Shown piece after piece: positions 6,458-13,214 of a stretch of 13,214 nucleotides of DNA; positions within the stretch are counted from its first letter, which is position 1, and each line of letters starts with the position of its first letter. A model generated the notes under the pieces. That model was given only the letters and a program-made list of their open reading frames with translations. It did no database searches and had not been told where the DNA came from. The DNA is from Cephalothrix simula. Taxonomy: Eukaryota > Nemertea > Palaeonemertea > Archinemertea > Cephalotrichidae. Position numbers and translations under genes: made by a program. Location: positions 1 to 13,214 of the forward strand of contig JAXIUW010140003.1 in NCBI GenBank assembly GCA_035591015.1, given 5' to 3'.

Positions 6458-9400
6458 CTAAAATAAAAAAATATATGAAAATAATAATTAAATGCATTGT
6501 AAACAATGTTATTCATAAAATTATTTAAAAAACTATACATGGGCATACATTTTCACTGTTGGTATAGTTGGGGATGATAAACCAGAAGGGTATTACTCGA
6601 AGATATAAAAACCTTTATAAATACAGTATTACAAATAAAATGAAAATGATAATGAAATGATTTACAAGTTAACGGGCTAAATAGCAATCAATGCTAATAA
6701 AGCCTACATAAAAATGTAGGAACCGTACGGAGGGGAAACGCCCGCTCCTGATTGCACGTTAACAGGTCAGTTTGCTATTGTTCGTGTCGATAGGCAAATA
6801 TCAAAGTCCAGGGGGCAAAACGAAGTAAGTGATTAAATGTTTTTGGATATTTGTAGAAGAAGCGTACGATATTCGAATCAGTACTTTATGACTTTCTAAA
6901 ATATTTTAAATATTTCTCGTATTATGCTTATTTTACGACAAAATACTTAACTTCCGAACCTAACCGCGGCAAGAAAATAATACTGTGGTATTTTCTCATT
7001 AACATATGACGTAATCACAGGTATTTTCTCATTTGCATATGACGCCACAGCTCATTTGCTGAATCGCATCAACGTATTGACATATTTCAATATCGACAGG
7101 GATTTCCCCGTTATTTTCTTGCCACGCTTAGTTCTTGAAACCAATGTTTAGGTAAAAATTCGCAGCCGCTATCTTTGGAAGGCTCTCATGGTTCACTGGG
7201 AGTCAGGTCGAGGAGCAGTTTCTTTTATAAGAGCATTTACTCAAGTTGACGCTAGTTGTGTCAATTTTTCATATATTTGACAGAAAAGAATTTTTTTTTC
7301 ACTTATTCATACCATAGAATTCATGTTATCATTTCGCGACTATAAACCAACAGTGATTGTAGAGTATCATCACCAAATATGATTCAAGAATTAATTCTGC
7401 ATTCATTATTATCCGGTTGTGAGAATGTTAGGACACCTACCTAATTTTTATAGTAAATTAAGTACACGTACTCCTGATTCAAACGTTTATTTGTCTTTTT
7501 CAAAATTGACCTGATAAAGCCGTGCAGCTAAATGTACTTACCAACTCGCCATCTTGACTGAAACAATAGAGACTGCTGTCAACGCATCCAACAAAAATTT
7601 TTTCAGAACTAACACATGGACTTGAAAAAATTGGTTTCTCTAAAAATCTCTTCCAGACAACTTTTCCTTGAAGCTGCAAAAAATAAGAAAAAAGTAAAAA
7701 AGAAATTCATTAACACGGTAATTTGGAACTATTTGCTTCGCTTCGGTTTATATATGTCTGCAAAAATCACAGTCTTATGCTTTATTTGTGTGACCTCAGA
7801 GGCGTATCCAAGGGGGCTAGAGGGGGTACAATTTGTATTACAATATACACTTACCGCGTCCAAAGCAATAAGGTTTCCAGTAAGCGATGCACAGTATGCG
7901 TGATGCGGTTTAATACTGACTGCAGGAGAGGAAAATATGCTTCCACCACCTGGTTGACATTTCCATACCAATTTTTCAGTCTGAAAACACAAATTTTTAA
8001 AATATTTTATTTTGAAATATTTTGAAGTATTTTCGTCAAGCGACTTCTTCATGACATCCATACCACATGATCACATATGGCGTTATTAATTAAAGGAGTC
8101 ATTAAAAACTCAAGTCAAGAATTGGAACTGTTTAATAAAGGCCCATTTACACTTAGCCGGCATCCACGCAGCGTCCTTCTAACGTCCACCTTTTAAGGAC
8201 GCTCCGTAGACGCTGGACAAGTGTAACTGTAAACTCAGCAGATTCGGTTTTAAATTGAAAAACACAGTGCGTTATTCGGACGCTGGGAGAACGCCGGAAG
8301 GGCGCTCCACTAACGCTGGAAGGGCGTTAGAAGGAGGGCGTTCAGTTGATGCTGCAAGAACGCTGTAAGGACGCCGAACGAATTTTTTCATATATGCATT
8401 CCGAAGACGCTTCAAGGGCGCCTGAAGAACGCTGGAAGGCAGACAAGAACGTTGCAAAGACGCTGAAAAGACGCCAGAAGAACATTGCGTGAACGCTTGA
8501 AGAACGTTACGGGAGCGCTTGAAGGACATTCGAGATCAATTTGTTCGGCCACCATGGAAAATTTTCTGACTTTGTCATTTTTATGAGAACGTTAGAAGGA
8601 CGCTGCAAGAACACCGGCTAAGCGTAAATAGGCCTTAAATGATTCACGAGTTGAACTTCCTACGAAAACCAGAAACATGTTTTTGAATTTGGATAAACAC
8701 GATATCTGTAATATTTTAACCTAATCGCGCTGGATGAAGGTTGAAACTTATCAACTGATCTATCAGGCTGTAAATATACAACTTAAAAGCCATCACCCAT
8801 CAGCTGGCCATCACAATTGTATATCTATAATTGTATGAGATTGTTTATGCAGGTGTAGTTAAAGTTAATTTTTGGTTGGCATTGCTATTGGTATTCAATC
8901 GTTTAATTAAGTATAAACCGAAAATAAATTTCACGAATTTCTTTTTGAATCATTGAACAGCATAATCAAATTGAAGCTGGATATGACTGGGTGTATATTT
9001 TGAAATACCTGTATGTCAAGGCAATGAACAAATTGATCATGTGACCCAAAAATAACGTAATTGGTGAACGGATCAACCACCGGAGAACTTTTGACTTCTC
9101 CTCCGCATTTGTATGCCCATTTTATTGCTCCTGTGTCTCGGTTGATAACGTATACTTTGTAGTCATAGCAACCTGTAATGTAAACATAAACATATAAATG
9201 CGTTACAACTAATGGAAAATATTGGGTGAGGTACCGCGTAAAAGTTTAGTCTACTGCCTTCCCTCTTATGGCGATACGAACCCTAAAAATACTGGAGAAA
9301 GTAGAATGACATTACAGTACCTGATCCGCACATTAAAGAATACCCAAGTCACAAATCGCGTATCCCTATATTGATGAATAAATTGATGAGAATGTTGCGT

Positions 9401-12400
9401 GTCCGAAAATGGTTAAAGTTGACGAAGGCCTGGTCGCGATTCGCAAAGCGCGTATCGCGTATTGGAATCGCCTATCCGCACACACATTGGGAAAATCCGT
9501 GACTCGCAAAGCAAAGTCGCATATACGAAAGAAGCTGCACTTGCAAATTCTCTAATGTGCAACTTGTGGTTACGCAAATCCTTCAGCGTATCCGCTAGTT
9601 GCGTAAGAAGATGTATTTGACCAAGGCATAGAAAACAATCCGCAAATTATGAGTTGCCTATCAACATATTGTATAATACACAAATACGTGTTTCCGCAAC
9701 TCGCGAAACACGAACCGCACATTTTGTAAGTCGCGAACTGCGTATTTTCATTTTAGAAAATACGTTCCGCAATCCGCGATATTACAATGTGCAACAAGCA
9801 AACGACAAAGCGCTGGATATATATATGGAGGGAAACGGTTGGACTCAACTCACCTACAATGATGTATTTCCCACATCCTGAAATAGTTGCTGAAGATTCT
9901 ATACGGTCCCCTAACTCAATATCCCAAATTATGGATCCATTGTCTAAAGAAATTGCACAGAAGTGATGAGAATGTGAACCAATAAACACTGCTCTGCAAT
10001 CACTGCAAAGAATCAAAGAAAAATAAAAGTTTAAACAAAGATTAATTCAAAAATACTTATAAGGAAAATAATGCGAACGTTTTTTGGAAAATCATAGAAA
10101 ATTCTAAGTAAATTCGCGTATTGTAAGCTGTTATATTTGATGGACACATGCATACATGTATCTAGATGTATATCCTCAAGTTGCATAAGCGCATGACTTG
10201 CTTATCTATATTAAGTCGCGTATTCCGCATATCCCGTATCCGGTAGTTGTAAAAGACCTAGGCCTAGATGTATACCCGCAAGTCTTGCATCCGATCGCGT
10301 ATCCGAAATCCCCATATAATTTACAAATTGCAGATATGCAAATCGCCTATCTGCATATTATAGAATACGCGAACATGACTTGCATATCCGCAAGAAGCGT
10401 ATTTGCATGTTGCGTATCTGAGATTTAATACGATATCCGTAGATGTATGTCCGCAAGTTGCTATCGCGTATCTGCACATCAGATAATACACGAATAATCC
10501 ACTCGCATACCTGGTAGTTGCGTATCCACGAACCACATATCCGCAATTTGCATAGCATATCCACGAATTTGCATTTTGCTGATTTGCTACATTAGATTTG
10601 CGGTTGTGCAATCCGCGAATGTACAACGTGGACATCTGAATTTTTGTTTAATACTTACCTTGTTAAAACTACGAGTGGCGAGGCATCAACACATTTTTTT
10701 GTATCGTATTTCCATATGACTTCAGCTTTTAATTTCTCATTTATTCTACATGTAGCCCGATCCGTCACACAATTATTCACAATTTCACATTCACCAAAAT
10801 TATACGAAAGTCTAAACTGGGAACCTCTTTGAATTGAAACGTATGAAATGTCATTTTCTTTAAAAATATCTTTTGAAAATAGTTTTGATGGCATTAGAAC
10901 TTGTGGAGAGACGATTTCTGCCTTTAATCTTTTGTTGTTTTGAGTTAGTTTTGATACTGTTTTTCGCTTTAAGATAGACCTTGGCTGAAATTCTATGTCT
11001 TTTTTATCACTTTTGTCGCTTTCGCCATCCAATGCGGATTCAGATGACGAGCCATCCACAATTGGCTCAGCATCACTTTGCACTGGAGGCATGGCACTAT
11101 GATGTTCTGAATGAATCTCATTATCGATGAATTGTACAAGGTTTTCGTATGTCACACTTAGTAAAGTGTCAAATAATTTTGGCATGGATACCTTTAACTT
11201 GGATTCTATTTCATTAACAAATTGCAGAGCCTGGACAGAATTTCCACCAGATTCGATAAATTTTTTATCAGCATCAATGTGTGGTAAACATAGGACACGC
11301 TGAAAAAATCAAAAACGAAATGATCTTAGATCTAGATGTTTGTATGGCACTAACTCTTTCTCATGCCCCATTATATCAACAAAAACGTCCCTCTAGGCAA
11401 TAAAAACGGTTAACCGCGCGCCGCGATAATGCTAGGGACGAGACCGGAACCAATATGGCAGCCTTGTCCCAGAAGCGGCCTTTTATATACTACTACAAAC
11501 TATATTATGTAATAATGTCGACGAAAGAAGCCAAGTTATGAATGCCCCCCTCCATTGATGAATTTTCTATTTCAGGGTATGATATGTTATACATGTACAA
11601 GTAGGATTAAAAGTTATATTTTATATGAAAATTAATTAATTTCTGTACAAAGCGGGATACCGTCAAGGGGAGACATCATAACACGAAACATTTCTAGAAT
11701 GAATAGGTTGATCAATCAACCTCTAAAGCAAGCAACTCCCGAAACCCGCAACATTTGCAGGACAGAGTGGCAACTCAAAGCACCTTACTCAACTTATTAT
11801 GACTCTTCTGTCAATCAAAGTCTCATTGAAAATCGATATCGACTTGCAGATACGCGACTTGTGGATACGAGATTCGCGACTTCAAAATACGCGATTCGCT
11901 ACTAGCGAAAACGCAATTCGAGACTTGCGGATTCGAGATTTGCGACTAACAGATACGCTAATTGCGTATTCATTAACATGTGGACAAGCAATTGGCGACT
12001 CGTGGAGGTACAGTTAGGTCTTGGTCAAATTTTAGAGCTTACCGATACGCGACCTGCAGCTTGCATATACCCGAATCGCGTATTCCTAAAAATGCGGATA
12101 CCCTATTCGTGACTTTTGGACGTGTAGCAAGGTCTTGGTGAAATTTTACCTGGCTTTACATACGCGAGTCATACAAACATATATGTCGAAAACCCTATGT
12201 TAGAGAATGATCGAGAATGCATGCCGTGTATCTCAATGTAGTTGTAAATATTGAAAAAACCCAACTAATGCTAGGGAAATTCGGGTATCCGCAAGCGAAT
12301 CGCGAATCTGCGAGTCTCTTATTAGCATGTCGCGTATTCGTAAGCTGTAAAATGGATAAGTTGTTACTCCGAGAGAAGTCGCGTATTCTCAAATGTGCAG

Positions 12401-12630
12401 ATACGCAATACGCAATTCACGACATGCAATACACAGATGTGCGATACCGATTCGCGATTCAAGTCTCTTATTCGCCGTTATACAAATACGTGACGCGACT
12501 TGCTAAAAGCATAAAGGTCTTGACATATCTCAACTAACCTTCCATGTTTCTTCGATGACCTTTGGAGCTCCATAATCAGGAGTATCATCTAAAGATAGCA
12601 ACTCGATCAGAGCTGAAATCTTAACTTTGC
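6026..12630 (-). CDS. AASDH: AASDH / ACSF4 homolog, C-terminal half (7 exons; 5' part outside window)
   Basis: The exons are 12630-12539, 11299-10659, 10002-9854, 9172-9009, 7980-7855, 7673-7542 and 6457-6026. All introns are GT-AG, with phases 0, 2, 1, 0, 0, 0. They join into about 578 residues, roughly the C-terminal half of the ~1,100-residue human protein. Human AASDH (ACSF4, U26) is an NRPS-like enzyme: an adenylating domain (here only its GKVKIS-type end), a phosphopantetheine carrier (FIESGGNS, Ser at codon 11239-11237), and a C-terminal beta-propeller of PQQ-type repeats. It has been reported to activate beta-alanine, and the final acceptor is unsettled. Propeller hallmarks match the human protein: KKCVDASPLVV, GSHSH, GDRIESSA, four FSSP blade motifs and GCRDDYIYCL near the end. 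No frameshift or internal stop is seen, so the gene looks intact. It is convergent with DAP1. Confidence 0.92.
6668..6779. other. Multi-hairpin segment with alternative stems, candidate structured RNA or element end
   Basis: An outer stem pairs GCAATCA (6684-6690) with TGATTGC (6749-6755), backed by GTTAAC at 6668-6673 and 6758-6763. Inside are two hairpins. CCTACAT / ATGTAGG (6703-6709, 6714-6720) has an AAAA loop. GGAG+GGG / CCC+CTCC (6729-6735, 6741-6748) has a one-base bulge and loop AAACG. The result is a three-way-junction shape. An alternative 8-bp stem, AATAGCAA (6680-6687) with TTGCTATT (6772-6779), would compete with the outer stem. I checked for a hammerhead core (CTGATGA) and found none. 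It may also be a short palindromic transposon remnant. Confidence 0.4.
6960..7131. mobile_element. Small TIR element in AASDH last intron (~172 bp)
   Basis: The 21-nt ends at 6960-6980 and 7111-7131 are inverted repeats with 19 of 21 identical, sharing GGCAAGAAAATAA at the inner side. Weaker inverted similarity continues a few bases outward (GAACC / GAAC). The interior holds a 33-bp-spaced direct repeat of GGTATTTTCTCATT followed by CATATGACG (starting 6987 and 7020). There is no coding potential. This is a MITE-like element of unassigned superfamily. Confidence 0.6.
7542..7673 (-). CDS. AASDH: AASDH exon 6 of those seen
   Basis: This 132-nt exon is in phase 0 at both ends. The acceptor is TTTTTTGCAG and the donor TTG then GTAAGT. 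It encodes 44 residues beginning LQGKVVWKRFLEKPIFSSP and continuing through FVGCVDSSLYCFS. This matches the GNVIWKHSLGKPLFSSP / GCVDGNLLCF blade of the human propeller. Confidence 0.9.
7855..7980 (-). CDS. AASDH: AASDH exon 5 of those seen
   Basis: This 126-nt phase-0 exon has acceptor TGTGTTTTCAG and donor GCG then GTAAGT. It encodes TEKLVWKCQPGGGSIFSSP and ends LTGNLIALDA. It carries one blade strand set with the FSSP motif and the aspartate-ended ALDA strand typical of PQQ-like repeats. The following intron is the shortest in the gene (181 bp). Confidence 0.9.
8139..8635. mobile_element. MITE with TAA duplication, body made of an 11-bp unit (497 bp)
   Basis: The ends 8139-8185 and 8589-8635 are 47-nt inverted repeats with about 40 of 47 identical, starting AGGCC and sharing CTTAGCCGG and CAGCGTCCTTCTAACGT. 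Identical TAA trinucleotides flank the element (8136-8138 and 8636-8638). A 3-bp TWA duplication is typical of PIF/Harbinger elements. The interior is an array of a degenerate 11-bp unit, CGCTGGAAGRA, which also runs into the terminal repeats. A piece at 8558-8586 matches 1383-1411 of a different element. There is no transposase frame. It lies in an AASDH intron. Confidence 0.8.
8279..8530. repeat. 11-bp tandem minisatellite inside the MITE
   Basis: Successive units read CGCTGGGAGAA, CGCCGGAAGGG, CGCTCCACTAA, CGCTGGAAGGG, and later CGTTGCAAAGA, CGCTGAAAAGA, CGCCAGAAGAA, CGCTTGAAGAA. The CG dinucleotide recurs every 11 bp with few slips. Because 33 bp is 11 codons, such an array keeps frames open and gives a spurious minus-strand frame at 8272-8529. 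That frame is not a gene. Confidence 0.75.
9009..9172 (-). CDS. AASDH: AASDH exon 4 of those seen
   Basis: This 164-nt exon is entered in phase 1 after TTTACATTACAG and left in phase 0 at ATACAG then GTATTT. It encodes GCYDYKVYVINRDTGAIKW, then GGEVKSSPVVDP and VIFGSHDQFVHCLDIQ. These align with the GCYNGLVYVL, VKSSA and IGSHDQHAYALDI segments of the human propeller. Confidence 0.92.
9340..9830. repeat. CG-rich degenerate short-unit repeat, copy in AASDH intron 3
   Basis: The stretch is built from variants of CGCGTATCC, TCCGCA, TTGCG and ACTCGCAAAG spaced about 7-8 bp, in both orientations. The same vocabulary fills the two neighbouring introns (10100-10630 and 11820-12530). It stands out from the AT-rich flanks by frequent CG dinucleotides. 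No clean terminal inverted repeat or target duplication could be fixed by eye. The open frames in it are by-products of the repeat. Confidence 0.6.
9687..9792. repeat. Nested hairpins within the CG-rich repeat
   Basis: CGTGTTTC (9687-9694) pairs exactly with GAAACACG (9705-9712). CGTATTTTC (9741-9749) pairs exactly with GAAAATACG (9756-9764). Around the second hairpin, 9717-9749 and the complement of 9756-9792 continue as a long imperfect inverted repeat running out to GCACATT / AATGTGC. This gives a fold-back of roughly 35-bp arms and a 6-nt loop. Confidence 0.65.
9854..10002 (-). CDS. AASDH: AASDH exon 3 of those seen
   Basis: This 149-nt exon is entered in phase 2 after the pyrimidine-rich acceptor TTTGATTCTTTGCAG and left in phase 1 at GTAG then GTGAGT. 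It encodes DCRAVFIGSHSHHF, DNGSIIWDIELGDRIESSA and ISGCGKYIIV. The GSHSH and GDRIESSA blocks are near-identical to the human protein and mark the first full propeller blade. Confidence 0.93.
10100..10630. repeat. CG-rich degenerate short-unit repeat, copy in AASDH intron 2
   Basis: This fills most of the 656-bp intron. Typical phrases on the plus strand are GCGTATCC, CATATCCGCAA, GTCCGCAAGTTG and TTGCGTATC at 7-8 bp spacing, mostly in one orientation. The minus-strand frame at 10321-10635 reads as a tyrosine-rich pseudo-repeat (RYA, KYA, GYA) purely because of this unit. It belongs to the same family as the arrays at 9340-9830 and 11820-12530. Confidence 0.65.
10659..11299 (-). CDS. AASDH: AASDH exon 2 of those seen: carrier domain, linker, propeller start
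   Basis: This 641-nt exon has acceptor GATTTTTTCAG and donor AAG then GTAAGT, leaving phase 2. It begins RVLCLPHIDADKKFIESGG; the phosphopantetheine serine is the fourth residue of GGNSVQAL. The carrier domain ends near FDTLLSVTYENLVQFIDN. A linker follows of about 60 residues, first Ser/Asp/Glu-rich (SSSESALDGESDKSDKKD), then basic (ILKRKTVSK, NNKRLKAE). The propeller starts at the RGSQF region and reaches VIWKYDTKKCVDASPLVV, the first highly conserved segment. The basic patch resembles a nuclear localisation signal, but use as one is unproven. Confidence 0.92.
11300..11819. other. First part of AASDH intron 1 of those seen
   Basis: No coding frame is recognised. Near 11384-11440 a GC-rich patch with CGCGCGCCGCG lies between CGTCCCTCTAGGCA and TGCTAGGGACG. 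These two are an imperfect inverted repeat, so a hairpin or a small palindromic element is possible. The rest is ordinary AT-rich intron. Confidence 0.4.
11820..12530. repeat. CG-rich degenerate short-unit repeat, copy in AASDH intron 1
   Basis: At 11843-11872 the unit is clearest as two 15-bp copies, GACTTGCAGATACGC and GACTTGTGGATACGA. Looser copies follow (GATTCGCGACTT, ACTTGCGGATTCGAG, GATACGCAATACGCA). The orientation is mainly opposite to the array in intron 2 and becomes mixed after 12280. A GGTCTTGGT-type phrase recurs at 12017, 12131 and, as GGTCTTGAC, at 12516, which suggests internal duplication of a larger block. The array ends only a few bases before the donor of the exon at 12539. 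Confidence 0.65.
12539..12630 (-). CDS. AASDH: AASDH exon 1 of those seen: junction of adenylating and carrier domains
   Basis: This 92-nt exon is entered in phase 1 after TTGTTTTAG and left in phase 0 at AAG then GTTAGT. With one base from the missing upstream exon it encodes GKVKISALIELLSLDD, then VIEETWK. GKVKIS corresponds to the GK(I/V)D-type lysine motif that closes adenylating domains, and EETWKRVL across the junction is the first helix of the carrier domain. The remaining ~500 N-terminal residues must lie to the right of the window. Confidence 0.85.
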
Positions 12631-13214
12631 CTAAAACAATAAAATACAAAGTAATAACATACAAAATACAACGTGCTCAATGTTCATGTAAACATAAAAG
12701 GACGGAAACTTGGAAGCAAGAAATCAACTGTTTATTTTTCGGACTCATAAACTCATTAAACCACCATAAGCAATATTCGTACCACCAATCAATGATAATA
12801 GTCCTATAAACCTCCCTAATGTGATACGAAAACTATTTCTGGATTGATAATATTCGTGGGGACCAAGAACTAGTAGGTTCCCGGTGTGACAGGAATGTAG
12901 GACACTAATCCATGCCTCGATCACCATGTACTGGCTTTTTTTCGCAAAATGTTTAGACTCATTCATAAAGCGTGCATGAACAGATTATGATATTTGATTG
13001 GTTTAAATTAATTATTCAGTGACGTCTGGTGAGATCTCATATTTTTCGCATACGTCAAACTTCCGTATTTGGAATTCGTCGCCAAACAGGCAATGGTTGT
13101 AGAAAGACGCCCTCTATTGTTACTACGTTTTTTTTCGTGGAATACTATGGCTGCCATGTTAATATTTCGAGCGAAGAAATAGACTTTTTTACAGCTAATT
13201 CATGGTGAATATAA
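12631..13214. other. AASDH upstream intron (partial); possible interspersed repeat with long open frame
   Basis: No adenylating-domain exon was recognised on the minus strand, so this is taken as intron. The minus-strand frame at 12745-12966 (73 codons) is unusually long for this composition and reads as a smooth mix with hydrophobic GRFIGLLSLIGG and NLLVLGP. It has no known domain and no splice context. It may be a piece of a dispersed repeat. Past 12980 the sequence is unremarkable. Confidence 0.4.

Larger units (their letters stand above)
6458..7541. other. AASDH last intron (1,084 bp)
   Basis: The intron runs on the minus strand from the donor GTAAGTAC (7541 downward) to the acceptor at 6458. 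It contains the multi-hairpin segment at 6668-6779 and the TIR element at 6960-7131, listed separately. The rest is AT-rich with no conserved frame. Confidence 0.7.

Noticed and set aside
6668-6779. Hammerhead-type ribozyme
   Set aside because: The three-way-junction shape suggested it, but no CTGATGA core with a matching GAAA and cleavage site was found on either strand.
8272-8529. Minus-strand 85-codon open frame in the AASDH intron
   Set aside because: It lies wholly inside the 11-bp array. An 11-bp unit keeps frames open by periodicity, and the protein is just a degenerate 11-residue repeat.
10321-10635. Minus-strand 104-codon open frame rich in tyrosine
   Set aside because: It is produced by the 7-8/15-bp CG-rich repeat and ends where the array ends; no domain is recognisable.
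11820-12530. CRISPR-like array of short repeats
   Set aside because: Units are 7-15 bp, degenerate and without unique spacers of uniform length; the setting is a eukaryotic intron.

Overview
The window is nuclear DNA from an animal, most likely an AT-rich marine invertebrate. The evidence is GT-AG introns with consensus donors, long non-coding stretches, many short inverted-repeat elements, and three genes whose closest remembered relatives are animal proteins (complex I subunit NDUFC2, death-associated protein 1, and AASDH/ACSF4 with its PQQ-type propeller). A tunicate would fit the compact spacing, but the sequence does not prove it. Homology calls rest on recognised protein motifs; no search was run.

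Layout: 1-1560 is intronic or non-coding, with a ~300 bp terminal-inverted-repeat (TIR) element at 1191-1492. The minus-strand NDUFC2-like gene has exon 2 at 1561-1704 and exon 1 at 3506-3596; its last short exon was not found. Its 1.8 kb intron carries an inverted repeat (1767-2037) and a 519 bp fold-back element (2612-3130). Between 3597 and 3825 lies a divergent promoter with an exact ETS/GABP site and a CACGTG palindrome. The plus-strand DAP1-like gene (3826-4161) follows with an uninterrupted CDS and a long 3' flank whose poly(A) signals cluster at 5714-5841. Convergent to it, on the minus strand from 12630 down to 6026, lie the last seven recognised exons of an AASDH gene. They encode the end of the adenylating part, a phosphopantetheine carrier domain, an acidic/basic linker and the whole C-terminal beta-propeller. 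The 5' half of that gene lies beyond the right edge.

The AASDH introns are full of repeats. There is a 497 bp MITE with TAA target duplication built from an 11-bp unit (8139-8635), a ~172 bp TIR element (6960-7131), a compact multi-hairpin segment (6668-6779), and one degenerate CG-rich 7-8/15-bp repeat family in three consecutive introns (9340-9830, 10100-10630, 11820-12530).

The three genes do not form a pathway. The functional links that can be proposed are the shared promoter of a respiratory-chain gene and an autophagy regulator, and the tail-to-tail arrangement of DAP1 and AASDH. No microbial operon, CRISPR array, rRNA or tRNA was seen.
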